From an uncultured Collinsella sp. (lineage in GTDB: Bacteria > Actinomycetota > Coriobacteriia > Coriobacteriales > Coriobacteriaceae), in the NCBI GenBank assembly GCA_902470925.1, contig CABRIF010000005.1:1-44104 (forward strand): 44,104 bases of DNA. Reading direction: 5' to 3'. How positions within the stretch are numbered: the first letter of the stretch is position 1; every line of letters starts with the position of its first letter. This document shows, piece by piece, positions 15,358-25,075 of this stretch. The position numbers and the translations under genes were made by a program. Under the pieces are notes generated by a model. It did not search any database, was not told the origin of the DNA, and worked only from the letters and a program-made list of their open reading frames with translations.

Positions 15358-18180
15358 TTAGGACCTGCGGATGACCTCGGTCACCACATCGGCCACGTAC
15401 GCGACGTTGGCGGGATCCACATTGTAGGGTTGGTCGTCCTCGGTATGCGACAATGCGAGGTTCGCGCCCTCAACGCCCGCGATGCTCAACGAGCGCAAGC
15501 TCATGCTCATGGCGGCATGGGCATCGGTTGTCACATGCGGCATCTCCACGCTACCGATTTCATTATGGAAATCGGACGAGACGCGGGAGACCAAACCGGC
15601 GATACGCCGGTCGCCCTTCAGGGTGCGCTGATCGCCCTCCATGGACAGCATCGCCAGCTCGCCGGCGCCAACGCATTCGAGGTTGATGAAGAACACGCCG
15701 CGCAGCTTGTCGCGATGGCTCTTCAAGAAGGCCTTGATGCCGGCATTGTCATACTCGGAGGCGCCGGTCGCGACAAACCAGATGTCATGACCCAGCAACT
15801 CATCATCACCCAGAGACGTCACCGCCTCGCGCAGCTCCTCCTCAGAAAGCTCTTCGGATGCAGTGGCTCCGCCCTTCCAACCATCGCCTCCGTCGTTGCC
15901 ATCGAAGTTATCCCACGAGCCGATGTCGCTGCCGGACTGCTTTGCATCGAAATCCTCATCGACGCCGAGCCAGTCGCTCATGCTGTCGTTGTGCTTCTTC
16001 TTACGACCGAAGAAGCGGCCCAAACCGCGGCGCGGCTTCTCATCCTCAGCTGCGGGAGCGGCGGAGGCGGGGGAAACGGGCGCCACCGGGGGAACGGATG
16101 GAGCGTTCGCGCCGGCAACGGGGGCCTGGCGCTGATCAACCACGGAGAACATCGGCTTCTTCTGTGCGGGAGCACTCGCAAGAGAGGCGCCCTGAGCCGT
16201 CGATGCTAACGGATCGCTCGTAACGGGATCGGGAAGATCGAACAGCGCCGAGCGGCTAGGCGTGGCGGCGGGTGCGGGTGCGGGTGCCGCAGGGCTCGGC
16301 AGGTCGGGAATCTTGCTAGGAGCCGGGCGCGAGATCTCCGCCATCAGCGAATCAACCGTCTCGACCGGACGGGCAGGCATGGCCATCGTACGCGTGGGGT
16401 CGTCGGCAGAAGATGCAACGGGCTCAAACACCTGCGTTGAGGCAACCGGGGAGTCCTTATCGGCAGCTGCCTCGGAAACCTCTTCCTGCGCAGGCTGCCC
16501 AGCCACCGCGGCGGCGTCCTCGACAGCATCGACTCCGGCCTGCTGGTCAATCGCGGCTGAAGTCGCATGCTCCGCCTCAGCAGCATCTGCGCCAGCATCC
16601 TCGACAGACACCGCCTCATCATGCAGCGGTGCGGCGCCGACAGGCGCATCGATCACCATACTTTCGGGCAGCTGCGCGGCTTCTTGGTCCGCCTGCGGCG
16701 CAGCAGCGTCCGAAGCAACCGCATCTTCCCCAACTGGCTCGTCAGCCGCCTCGTCGCGAGCAGGCAGATCGATCACCTGCTCCTCAGATGCGGCGATCTC
16801 TTCCTGATCGACCTCGGCCTCGCGGCCTGCGGGCACGCTGGCGGAAGGCGTGAGGAGCGCATCGTCCTCGTACACCAGGCTGCAGGAATCGGGCAGCATC
16901 CCGAGGGCGCGCACCGCATCGGCACCAAAACGGATATTGCCCTCGCGATTCACCACGAATGGACCCTCTTCTGCCTCAGCGGTGGCATCGGCAACCTGCA
17001 GCTCGCCCTCATCGATGACCGAGCTCTCAACATCGGAGTCCTCCGGGACCTCATCCTCCTGCGCAGGCGCGATACCCTCTGCCTCGAGAACAGGGGATGC
17101 CATCTCGGTTGTGGACCCCATGGCATCGGCCACGGGCTCCACATAGTACGCGTCAGATTCGCCGAAGGCATCGTCTTCCGCCGCCGAGGGAAGCGTCGGC
17201 ACCGCCGCCGTTTCAGACGGGCTCACGTAGTCAACCCCGGATTCTGCCGGGGCGGACACCTCCTCGTCCTGCGGCTCGGCACCCTCGGGCGCAACCTCAG
17301 CCTGCTCAGCCTCATGCGGATAGGAAGCCTCGGCTGCGGCAGCGGCAGCTGCCTCCGCGGCTGCCGCCTCGGCGGCGCGGCGCGCCTCCTCCACGATTTG
17401 GCGCTGCTGATCAAAATACTCATCGGCGGGCATATCGCCGGGGAACTCATCGCCCCCTTCGTACGGGGCCACGGCATCCATCACGCCCAGCATGGCGGCA
17501 ACCGAAGACTTGTTACACACCGAACCGGACGTATAGGGGAGCACGAACCGGTTGGCAATCGTGCCGACCGCCAGCACCAGCGGAATCAGCGCCGCAACGA
17601 TTGCCACGACCCACAGCAGCACCTTGATTGCGCCGGGCAGGGGCAGTACGCGCAGGACGGCAATCACCGCCGGCACCACCATGGCGTAAGGCAGAAGCCT
17701 CACCAGCATCGGGCGGTACGCGGCAAAGGGCTCCTGCGCAAGCATGTCGGCGCGCGGCGAATCATAGTGAGCCATCACGACGACCGGACGGTTGCGAGGG
17801 GACGCGAGGGGGCCGGAAGCTTTGTGATATACGATAACGTTCTGGCTGAGTCCGCCGTGTCCCATGCTCGAGAACACAGAACGGCCCGTCCGCTCCAGCA
17901 CGAACAGCACCGCCGCCGCGAACACCAGCAAGATGCCGATGACGCCCAGCGCGCCGCCGATGCCCATGAGCACCGCACCGAGAAACACCGCGATACCCAG
18001 CGCCGCCTGCACCACCTTCGATGTGCCCTTCGCGCTGAACTCCTGCACCTCGGGGGCAAAGCCGTGGTTCTCGAAAACCCGTGCGATGACATCCGCCGCG
18101 GCGCGCTCCTCCTCACTGCAAGCAGGGGTTATTCCCGTATTCTGCAACAGGTGACTGAGGTATTTGTTCGTACTAGCCAT
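15358..18180 (-). CDS. Membrane M28 peptidase-like protein with large acidic insert
   Basis: A 940-residue protein. The N-terminal part holds an M28 aminopeptidase-like segment with HYD at residues 138-140, between two hydrophobic hairpins (about 57-95 and 158-209). A long Ala/Glu/Pro-rich, low-complexity acidic stretch spans about 240-780, and the C-terminal M28 half spans about 799-940. Against the family pattern (His, Asp, Glu-Glu, Asp/Glu, His), it keeps His138, Asp140, Glu809, Glu835 and His912. The bridging Asp appears as Cys222 (VCNKSSVAAML) and the catalytic Glu as Ser808 (GASEYDNAG). It may be an inactive or altered enzyme. GGAG precedes the ATG. It is divergent from the WYL regulator. 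Confidence 0.8.
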   Translation of the reverse strand: MASTNKYLSHLLQNTGITPACSEEERAAADVIARVFENHGFAPEVQEFSAKGTSKVVQAALGIAVFLGAVLMGIGGALGVIGILLVFAAAVLFVLERTGRSVFSSMGHGGLSQNVIVYHKASGPLASPRNRPVVVMAHYDSPRADMLAQEPFAAYRPMLVRLLPYAMVVPAVIAVLRVLPLPGAIKVLLWVVAIVAALIPLVLAVGTIANRFVLPYTSGSVCNKSSVAAMLGVMDAVAPYEGGDEFPGDMPADEYFDQQRQIVEEARRAAEAAAAEAAAAAAAEASYPHEAEQAEVAPEGAEPQDEEVSAPAESGVDYVSPSETAAVPTLPSAAEDDAFGESDAYYVEPVADAMGSTTEMASPVLEAEGIAPAQEDEVPEDSDVESSVIDEGELQVADATAEAEEGPFVVNREGNIRFGADAVRALGMLPDSCSLVYEDDALLTPSASVPAGREAEVDQEEIAASEEQVIDLPARDEAADEPVGEDAVASDAAAPQADQEAAQLPESMVIDAPVGAAPLHDEAVSVEDAGADAAEAEHATSAAIDQQAGVDAVEDAAAVAGQPAQEEVSEAAADKDSPVASTQVFEPVASSADDPTRTMAMPARPVETVDSLMAEISRPAPSKIPDLPSPAAPAPAPAATPSRSALFDLPDPVTSDPLASTAQGASLASAPAQKKPMFSVVDQRQAPVAGANAPSVPPVAPVSPASAAPAAEDEKPRRGLGRFFGRKKKHNDSMSDWLGVDEDFDAKQSGSDIGSWDNFDGNDGGDGWKGGATASEELSEEELREAVTSLGDDELLGHDIWFVATGASEYDNAGIKAFLKSHRDKLRGVFFINLECVGAGELAMLSMEGDQRTLKGDRRIAGLVSRVSSDFHNEIGSVEMPHVTTDAHAAMSMSLRSLSIAGVEGANLALSHTEDDQPYNVDPANVAYVADVVTEVIRRS

Positions 18181-18404
18181 GTGGGCTCCACATCGATATC
18201 GACTACGTGCAGGGACACCGCTCCCACGATGTACCTGTATTCTGTCGAAAGTATACCCTTACTCTTCGAGAACCGCAGCTCCACGGCGCGAAGCACAGAC
18301 ACGTCCCACGCCTTGGGGGCGGGAGGCGGTATGGGTCCAATGGCATACAATGGACGGGCATACGCTCGCACGCTACGCCGAAACCGCAGGAAGAGGGGAT
18401 TCAC

Positions 18405-20984
18405 GTGACTCATAGCAGCACCGATGCGGCACCCCTGGGTGACGCCGCGATGGCAGCAGGGGCGCTCAACGCGAGCACCATGCGCCTGCTCAACCTCTTC
18501 TTCATCCTGAATGCTGCAGATACGCCGCTTTCGACCACGCGTATCATCTCCGACGCCGACATGGGCTACGGATCGGGCAACGAGGCGTCGGACAAGAAGA
18601 AGTTCCAACGCGACCGTGAGCAGCTCGCACAGCACGGCATCGCGATCACCGAGGTGAAGATGGAGGGAAGCGCCGGCAACGAGGAGAGCTGGTGGCAGAT
18701 CGATCGGGTGCGGACGCACACCCAGCCTGGCTCGATCAGTCCCGATGATGCCTCCATCGTGCTGGCGGCCATCGATGAGACATTCGAGTTGCACGCGAAC
18801 AACCTGGAGCGCTGGCCCCTGCAGCGCGCTTATCTCAAGCTCCTCGACGCTGCCGGGGAGCATCAGGTGAGCGAAGCGGCAAGCAGCAGCGACGCCTATT
18901 CCACGCAGATGCAAGGTATCTGGAACGCCGTGGCCGCGAAACGAGCCGCGCATTTCACCTATCGCGATGGGGCCGGCGTTCTCAAACAACATGTTGTCAG
19001 CGTCTATGGAACCTTCACCAGGAACCGCATCTCCTATTTCACGGGATTCGACCAGGAAGCGAACGACATCCGCACGTTCCGCACCGACCGGGTCATCTCA
19101 TCGACCAGGCCGCCGAAAGGAACGCCGACCTACGAGATTCCCGCAGAGTTCGACCTGAGACGCCATCAATTCCTCCCCTTCGACTTCTCCAGCGAACCCG
19201 AAACGGATACGGTGTTCTCTTTCCCTGCCACCATGAGCACTCCGGAAATCGAACGCATCACCAACCGACGCGGTACGCTCGTCTATCCGAACATGGCTTC
19301 TGGGTCTCCATCAGATCTTTCGTCCGAGACTGCATCCGGATGCACGGATGCGCCGGAACGGAATCCGGAAACGGCGATCCTGTGGCAGATCGGGGTTCGC
19401 GACCTCGATGCGGCGGCGGGTTGGGCGCTGGAGCATGCGTCCCGCGGTATGAGGCCGCGCTCGCCTCAGGCGCTCATTGATGCCTGGCGCGCCCGCATCG
19501 ACCGGGCGCTCGGCGCACATGGGCTCGAACCTTCGGCAGACCATGCGGCAAATGCGGCTTCATCCGGCACAGACACCCCAGTACCAGCACGTATGCGCGC
19601 GTGGCCATCTTCGGCAGCGAGCCTGTCCGCGGACGGTGCAGAGATGAATGCGTCCCCAGCGGGTACGTGTGCGAAGCCATCTTCAACAGCAAGTCCATCC
19701 GCGGGCATGGCCGAGGCGAACACGTCCCCAGCCAGCGCTTCCCCAACCGATACCGCGTCAACCCTGTCCCCAGCCTGCCGGGGCGACGACGGACACGTCC
19801 CCAACCGGTACCGAAACGACCCCGTCCCCAAACGGCATACGGCAGCAAGTGCATCTGCGGACAACACCGGGGCAAGCCCATCCCCAACCGGCGATTCCCC
19901 AACCGGCGTGGCGGAAAGTTCTTCCTCAACCGGTGCGCCGTCACCGTGGCGAACACGTCCCCAGCCGTCGCGCCCCCAGCCGGCATACCGAAACGACCCC
20001 GTCCCCAGCCGGAACGGCAGGCATGCCGAAACGAACCCGTCCCCAAACTGCGCGCCACAGCAGCGCAGCCTCACCGCCCGCGCCTCGCTTGACGCTGCCT
20101 TGAACATCCTGGCGCGCTTGAGCACAGCCCCCGGACAGCGCGTCGCGCTCGATGAACTCGCCTCGATGCTCTCGCTGACGCCCGAACAGACCGAGCGCAT
20201 CATCGCGGGACTCATGGAGCTCGCCGATTCCGTCAGCGGTGCGCGCATTGTCCTTTCCATTGAGGATGGCATGGTCCGGCTTTCCGGCGATGCCGCCCGG
20301 ATGCAGCCGCTGCGCCTTGCCCCCGACGAGGCGATTGCCCTGCACAGCGCGCTCACCCGCTACCAGCTCAACGATGATGTTTGGCAGCGCCTGCAGCACA
20401 ACCTGATGCCCGCAGGAACCGACGAGGGTGCCCGCATCGACCTCAGGACAAGCGACGATGCACTGTTCGGCAGATTCTGGCCGCGCCTGTGCGAAGCGCT
20501 GCAAGACGGCGTGCGCATCGAGATTCTCTACCGCTCGCAGGATGCCCCGGTAGCACGACGACGCACGGTCGACGCCGGCTTCATCGAGCTCGCCGACGAA
20601 GGGGCCTACCTGACCGCTTGGGACATTCAAAGGGATGCCCAGCGTCGGTACCGGCTCGACCGCATCGAGGATCTAAGCTTCACCCCCGATTCCGCCGTGC
20701 GCCACCCCTTTCGACGCACCTCGCTGCAAGACAGCCTGCACCGGCAGGGCGAGCGCGTCACCCTGCTCTTCGAATCCGTAGATCAGGCACGGCAGACTGG
20801 ATGGGCGGGCTTGGAACTGAAGCGGGCACAGCAGCGCCGCGAGGGCGTGATGATACCCGCATACATCACCTCGCGCGCATGGCTCTTCGACCAGCTCCTG
20901 GCCGCCGGAGGTTCCATCCGCCTGCTCGACGCGCGCGACATGTGCAAGGAGCTGCAGGTCCATGTGGCAGGGCTCAAGCTGTAG
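18405..20984 (+). CDS. Double-WYL transcriptional regulator, PafB-PafC-like fusion
   Basis: An 859-residue protein with two copies of an HTH-plus-WYL unit. The first has a winged helix at about residues 20-95 and a WYL-like domain at about 170-250 (AAHFTYRDGAG, then FRTDRV). The second begins near residue 560 (LDAALNILARLSTAPGQRV), has the PLRLAPDEAIAL segment typical of PafC, and a second WYL domain with EILYRS and YRLDRIEDL. The mycobacterial PafB and PafC WYL proteins act together as a DNA-damage-response activator and are fused in some species; that role here is inference. The GTG at 18405 has GAGGGG upstream. A Pro/Ser/Thr-rich linker at about residues 385-550 is built from a DNA repeat found elsewhere. 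Convergent neighbour: DinG-type helicase. Confidence 0.85.
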   Translation: MTHSSTDAAPLGDAAMAAGALNASTMRLLNLFFILNAADTPLSTTRIISDADMGYGSGNEASDKKKFQRDREQLAQHGIAITEVKMEGSAGNEESWWQIDRVRTHTQPGSISPDDASIVLAAIDETFELHANNLERWPLQRAYLKLLDAAGEHQVSEAASSSDAYSTQMQGIWNAVAAKRAAHFTYRDGAGVLKQHVVSVYGTFTRNRISYFTGFDQEANDIRTFRTDRVISSTRPPKGTPTYEIPAEFDLRRHQFLPFDFSSEPETDTVFSFPATMSTPEIERITNRRGTLVYPNMASGSPSDLSSETASGCTDAPERNPETAILWQIGVRDLDAAAGWALEHASRGMRPRSPQALIDAWRARIDRALGAHGLEPSADHAANAASSGTDTPVPARMRAWPSSAASLSADGAEMNASPAGTCAKPSSTASPSAGMAEANTSPASASPTDTASTLSPACRGDDGHVPNRYRNDPVPKRHTAASASADNTGASPSPTGDSPTGVAESSSSTGAPSPWRTRPQPSRPQPAYRNDPVPSRNGRHAETNPSPNCAPQQRSLTARASLDAALNILARLSTAPGQRVALDELASMLSLTPEQTERIIAGLMELADSVSGARIVLSIEDGMVRLSGDAARMQPLRLAPDEAIALHSALTRYQLNDDVWQRLQHNLMPAGTDEGARIDLRTSDDALFGRFWPRLCEALQDGVRIEILYRSQDAPVARRRTVDAGFIELADEGAYLTAWDIQRDAQRRYRLDRIEDLSFTPDSAVRHPFRRTSLQDSLHRQGERVTLLFESVDQARQTGWAGLELKRAQQRREGVMIPAYITSRAWLFDQLLAAGGSIRLLDARDMCKELQVHVAGLKL
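19560..20055 (+). repeat. REP-like repeat cluster inside the WYL coding sequence
   Basis: About ten short units sharing CCGTCCCCA or CGTCCCCAGCC. The longest, CGAAACGACCCCGTCCCCA, occurs at 19812-19830 and 19989-20007, with a one-base variant at 20027-20045. The same string forms the arms of the palindrome at 40892-40990. All copies keep the gene in frame and are read as segments such as YRNDPVP. Confidence 0.85.
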
Positions 20985-21033
20985 AAGATAGCAGGGAGCG
21001 GCCTTCCGCGGGTGGGGCGCCACCATATGCAAA

Positions 21034-21065
21034 TCGGCCCGTCGGCATACGCGCCAACGGGCCGA
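21034..21065. terminator. 9-bp hairpin between convergent WYL and helicase genes
   Basis: Arms TCGGCCCGT (21034-21042) and its complement (21057-21065) with a 14-base loop, just beyond the helicase stop. It is U-less and is a probable two-way terminator. Confidence 0.55.
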
Positions 21066-21068
21066 CAA

Positions 21069-23978
21069 TCACTTCTCGTGCGAGGCGCGCCACAGCTCCA
21101 GGTACCGTCCGACCCGCGCGGTATCGAGCCGCTGGTAGGATGTGGGCAGCGAGGAGAGGAACTTCTTGCCGTACCCCTTGCTCACCAAGCGCGAATCGGC
21201 CATGACCAGCACACCGGCGTCGGTGGAGGTGCGGATGAGGCGCCCTGCCGCCTGCTTAACCTCCAGCACCGCCTCGGGCAGCGCGTAGCGCGCCCAGGCG
21301 CGGTCCTCACGCACCGACCGTTCACAGGACAGCGGATCGTTCGGGCTCGAAAACGGCAGCTTGGGAATCACCACGCACCGCAGGGTTTCCCCAGCGGCAT
21401 CGAACCCTTCCCAAAACGCCTTGAGCGCGAACAGCGACGAGGTACGCTCCGACAGGAACCGGTCACGCAGGCGCTTGACGGACGTGCCGCGCTGCTGGCA
21501 CATGAGCTCCAAGCCCGCTCGCTTGAGCGGCGCCTCCACGCGGCCGAAGAGCTCCTCCATATCGCGCCTGTTCGTGAACAGGGTCAGCGTGGAGCCGCCC
21601 ATGGCGAGATGAACGTCAACGAGCAGCTTCTCAAGTGCAGAAAGATAGGCGTCGCGATTGCGCGGATCGGGCACATCGGCGGCCACCACGACCGCCATAT
21701 TCCGCTCGAAGTCATAGCTTGAATCGAGATGCAGCTCGCGCGAGGAGGAACGGCCGATACGGTCGAGCCCGACGGCATGCTTGAAATGGTCGAAACTCTC
21801 GCCCACCGTCACCGTGGCCGAGGCGAAGATCGCGCTGTGGACCTCCGGAAGCCATTGCTCGGCCAGTGCAGCCCCGATGTCGAGCAGCTCGGCGGTGAGC
21901 GCCTCGCCGCCCGCGCGGCGTCGGCGGTCGACATGGAACGAGAACACGTAGCGCTCGTCGGTTCCCTCCAGGATCAGCGCCAGTGCGTTCTTCATCTCCT
22001 TCATGCGCCGCTCCAGATCGGCGATGTCGACCACCATCTCGGGCTTCTCGGCACCGACCGTCTCAACGAGCGATTGCAGGTTCTTGTCCGCCTGGTCGAG
22101 TGCGTCCACAGCGGTGCGCGCGGTCTCCGCGAACAAGCCCCACGCCATGGTTGCCCGCAGCTCCTCGCCGATCCATACGTTCTCGGCGTCGTAGCCGCCG
22201 CGCGCGGCACCGGAACGGGCCATATCGCGCACCTGGTCGAACACGCCGGCCATCGCCAGCGAAGCCCGCTGCGTGGTGGCCGACGCCTTCGCCGTGATAC
22301 CCATGAACAGCGTGGCCGCATCGGAGGACGCCAGATCGCGTGTAATCTGACCCAGGGCCCCGGCGTGATCGCCGCCCAGGCGCTCGAACAGAGCGCGCGA
22401 CTCATCGGCAGACACGGTCAGCGCCCATTGACGGCGCGCCTCGCGCTCCACCGAATGGGCCTCATCGACCACCCAATGCCGGATGGGCGGCAAGATCTTC
22501 CCGCCCGCCGCCACGTTGCGGAACAGCAGAGAGTGGTTGGTCACCACCACGTCGGCGCGGGCAGCGCGGCGGCGGGCGCCGTGCACGAGGCATTTATCGG
22601 GGAAAAACGGGCAGAGCCTGCGCGCGCATTCCCGGGACGAGGTTGTAAGATCGGGCCGGTTCACGCTACGCCATCGAATACCCAAACCGTCCAGGTCGCC
22701 GGCGGGAGACTGGCACACGTAGGCGTAGATCACCGCGATGGCCGTGAGCGTATCGGCCGGGTCGCGATTCGTCACGATCTCCTGAGCGCGGGTGAGGCGC
22801 TCGAGTTTCCGCAGGCAGGGATAGTGATCGTATCCCTTGAGGGCGCAGTAGGACAGCCCGCCGTCGAGCTCGCGCGCAAGGCGCGGCAGCTCGTGATACA
22901 TCAGCTGATCGGCCAGGTTATTCGACTTGGTGGCGATGCCGACGGTCACGTGGTTGCGGCGCGCGGCCTGCGCCATGGGCACCAGATAGGCAACCGACTT
23001 GCCCACGCCGGTACCCGCCTCGACCACGCGGTGCGTCGAGGTTGCAAGCGCCTCGCGCACCTCGAGCGCCATTTGCACCTGCTCATGACGGGGCTCATAG
23101 GTGGGATACATGCGATTCACCAAGCCGCCCGGCGCGAAACATGCTTCCAGCTCCTCGGGAGTCGGCATGTTCAGGTGATCCAGCTCGTCGGCATCCACCC
23201 GGTCGGGCGTGCGGTCGGCATTCAAGATCTCGGCGCGGGCAGCCGTGAGGGAAAAGACCGCATCGGGTTGCTCGGCAGCCAAAAAGCTGAAGATCGGTCG
23301 ATATGACCAGGGGACGTCCGGATGCATGTCGGCCAAGCGGCGCATGAGGCCGGCCGGCAGGTCGCTCAACGCCACCAGCAGAATGCGCCACACACCGCAC
23401 AGCGCCTCGACGTCATCGCTGGCGCGGTGCGACACCGATGCGCATCCGAACAGATCGGCCATGAACGACAGCTTGTGCGAGCTCAAGCGCGGCAAGGCCA
23501 CGCGCGACAGCGCCAGCGAATCCACCCAGATATCGCTCACCGCCTCGCCCCCGGGCACTGCCTCGATGAATGAGCGGTCGAACGTTGCATTATGCGCGAT
23601 CACCGGGCAGCCGCCCACGAACTCCGCCAGGCGCGCAACAGCCTCCGCAGCCGACGGCGCATGCGCCACGTCGGCATTCGTGATGCTCGTGAGCGCAGTG
23701 ATCTCCGGCGGGATCAAACCGCTGGGATGCACGAAGGTGTCGAAGCGATCGACCACCTCGCGTCCGCGCAGACGGGCGGCCGAAATCTCAATCAGCTCGT
23801 TCTCCTGGGCGCTTAACCCGGTGGTCTCGGTATCGAGTACCACCACGTCGTCCTCAATCAGCCCGAATGACCGCGTGCGGGCACGCTCGGCCAAGGTCTC
23901 ATAGGCGGCGATGACAGGCTCCGGGGTGGCCGGCAGCACCGCCTCCGCCATCGTGGGTGGATATGCTGCCATGCTCAT
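21069..23978 (-). CDS. dinG: DinG-type exonuclease-helicase
   Basis: A 969-residue cytosolic DNA repair protein with an N-terminal DnaQ-like 3'-5' exonuclease fused to an XPD/DinG superfamily 2 helicase. Exonuclease signs: Asp49 and Glu51 in VVLDTETTGL, AHNATFDRSF, and HRASDDVEAL, completing the DEDDh set. Helicase signs: Walker A GTGVGKS, the box VVTNHSLL, a DEAH box in VVDEAHSV, and a late VVIPKLPF segment. Four cysteines in YPCL, RECARRLC and PDKC lie where the iron-sulfur cluster of XPD/DinG proteins sits, so a 4Fe-4S cluster is likely. The Bacillus-type fusion often lacks these cysteines. The ATG overlaps the ddl stop by four bases (ATGA), so the two are probably coupled. Confidence 0.92.
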   Translation of the reverse strand: MSMAAYPPTMAEAVLPATPEPVIAAYETLAERARTRSFGLIEDDVVVLDTETTGLSAQENELIEISAARLRGREVVDRFDTFVHPSGLIPPEITALTSITNADVAHAPSAAEAVARLAEFVGGCPVIAHNATFDRSFIEAVPGGEAVSDIWVDSLALSRVALPRLSSHKLSFMADLFGCASVSHRASDDVEALCGVWRILLVALSDLPAGLMRRLADMHPDVPWSYRPIFSFLAAEQPDAVFSLTAARAEILNADRTPDRVDADELDHLNMPTPEELEACFAPGGLVNRMYPTYEPRHEQVQMALEVREALATSTHRVVEAGTGVGKSVAYLVPMAQAARRNHVTVGIATKSNNLADQLMYHELPRLARELDGGLSYCALKGYDHYPCLRKLERLTRAQEIVTNRDPADTLTAIAVIYAYVCQSPAGDLDGLGIRWRSVNRPDLTTSSRECARRLCPFFPDKCLVHGARRRAARADVVVTNHSLLFRNVAAGGKILPPIRHWVVDEAHSVEREARRQWALTVSADESRALFERLGGDHAGALGQITRDLASSDAATLFMGITAKASATTQRASLAMAGVFDQVRDMARSGAARGGYDAENVWIGEELRATMAWGLFAETARTAVDALDQADKNLQSLVETVGAEKPEMVVDIADLERRMKEMKNALALILEGTDERYVFSFHVDRRRRAGGEALTAELLDIGAALAEQWLPEVHSAIFASATVTVGESFDHFKHAVGLDRIGRSSSRELHLDSSYDFERNMAVVVAADVPDPRNRDAYLSALEKLLVDVHLAMGGSTLTLFTNRRDMEELFGRVEAPLKRAGLELMCQQRGTSVKRLRDRFLSERTSSLFALKAFWEGFDAAGETLRCVVIPKLPFSSPNDPLSCERSVREDRAWARYALPEAVLEVKQAAGRLIRTSTDAGVLVMADSRLVSKGYGKKFLSSLPTSYQRLDTARVGRYLELWRASHEK

Positions 23979-24943
23979 CGACGAGCCCTTTCTATTGCCA
24001 GATCAACCAGCTCGGCGCACGCCTCGGCAAAGGTGAAGCCCGCATGCCTCACCTCATCGGGGAACAACGACGTGGGCGTCATACCGGGGATGGTGTTGGT
24101 CTCAAGGATCACCGGACCGCGGTCCGAAACGATGAAATCGCTGCGGGAGAAGCCGAAGCACCCGATGGAACGGTGCGCGCGGACGGCGAGCTCCTGCACA
24201 CGCGCGTAGGTGGCCTCATCCAAACGCGCCGGGATACGGTGGATATCGGTGGGGTCGACGTACTTGACATCCAGATCGTAAAATTCGCAATGCTCCGGTG
24301 TACAGATCTCGACCACCGGCAGGGCGCGCAGGGTGCTCCCGTCGCCCAAAACTCCCACGGTGACCTCGGTCCCTACCACGCGCTGCTCCACGAGCACCTT
24401 GTCCCCGAACCCATGCGCATAGGCAACCGCGTCGGCAAGATCGCCTGGGTCCTTGACCAAGCGCACGCCATAGCTCGAGCCGTTGATAGCGGGTTTAACG
24501 AACAGCTCGCATCCCAGCTCCTCGACGACCGCATCGGCATCGATCGGGTCACCCTCCATGAACGGGATGCCGGGAGCCGTGGGAACACCGGCGCGCGCGT
24601 AGAGAATCTTCGCCAAATCCTTATCCACCGCGCAAGCGCTTGCCATGGAATTCGAGCCGGTGTAGGGGAGATTCAGGAACTCCAGGGCACCTTGTATGGT
24701 GCCGTCCTCGCCTCCCTTGCCGTGCAGCGCCAGAAACACGACGTCAGGTCGGCGGTCCGCCAGCTCAGTCAGCACGCGCGGGCTCGCGGGGTCCATGAGC
24801 TCCACGCTGCCGAACCCGGCCTTTCGAAGAGCTACGACCGCATTGCGACCCGAGGCAAGCGACACCTCGAGCTCATGTGAGCTGCCACCGGCAAGCACGA
24901 CGATTCTCATATCGGCGCGATCTGCACACGTTTGTCCGTCCAT
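23975..24943 (-). CDS. ddl: D-alanine-D-alanine ligase
   Basis: A 322-residue ATP-grasp enzyme joining two D-alanines for peptidoglycan. Seen: VVLAGGSSHELEVSLASG at the N-terminus (the usual G-G-x-S-x-E-x-x-V-S pattern), FLALHGKGGEDGTIQG, the glycine-rich loop region FVKPAINGSSYGV, the LVEQRV strand, and the metal/D-Ala end ILETNTIPGMT. Family length is normal. I chose the ATG at 24943 because AAGGGG lies six bases upstream; 25015 is too long. The YDLDVKY region carries Tyr as in typical Ddl rather than VanA-type ligases, so D-Ala-D-Ala is the expected product. It is divergent from rlmN and overlaps the helicase gene. Confidence 0.94.
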   Translation of the reverse strand: MDGQTCADRADMRIVVLAGGSSHELEVSLASGRNAVVALRKAGFGSVELMDPASPRVLTELADRRPDVVFLALHGKGGEDGTIQGALEFLNLPYTGSNSMASACAVDKDLAKILYARAGVPTAPGIPFMEGDPIDADAVVEELGCELFVKPAINGSSYGVRLVKDPGDLADAVAYAHGFGDKVLVEQRVVGTEVTVGVLGDGSTLRALPVVEICTPEHCEFYDLDVKYVDPTDIHRIPARLDEATYARVQELAVRAHRSIGCFGFSRSDFIVSDRGPVILETNTIPGMTPTSLFPDEVRHAGFTFAEACAELVDLAIERARR

Positions 24944-25075
24944 GGCCAACCCCTTCGCTCCCCATGTCACCAACTGGTGTCCATTTATCGAATACCTGCA
25001 CGTCTTGACCGCCAAGCGTGCAGACGTACCTTATTGTATAGGTATCTACGCATCTTCCTGTGTGAAAGGCAGTCT

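Noticed and set aside
16567..18408. 613-codon plus-strand frame opposite the M28-like gene
   Set aside because: It is the His/Arg-rich antisense shadow of a high-GC gene with strong codon bias; the minus-strand protein has clear domains.
19560..20055. Repeat cluster considered as a CRISPR array
   Set aside because: Units are short, irregular and in frame within a coding sequence, with no uniform spacers and no cas genes nearby.
19466..20356. Repetitive minus-strand frame with many GTGSFRY units
   Set aside because: It is the antisense of the REP-like repeats in the WYL linker, not a repeat protein gene.
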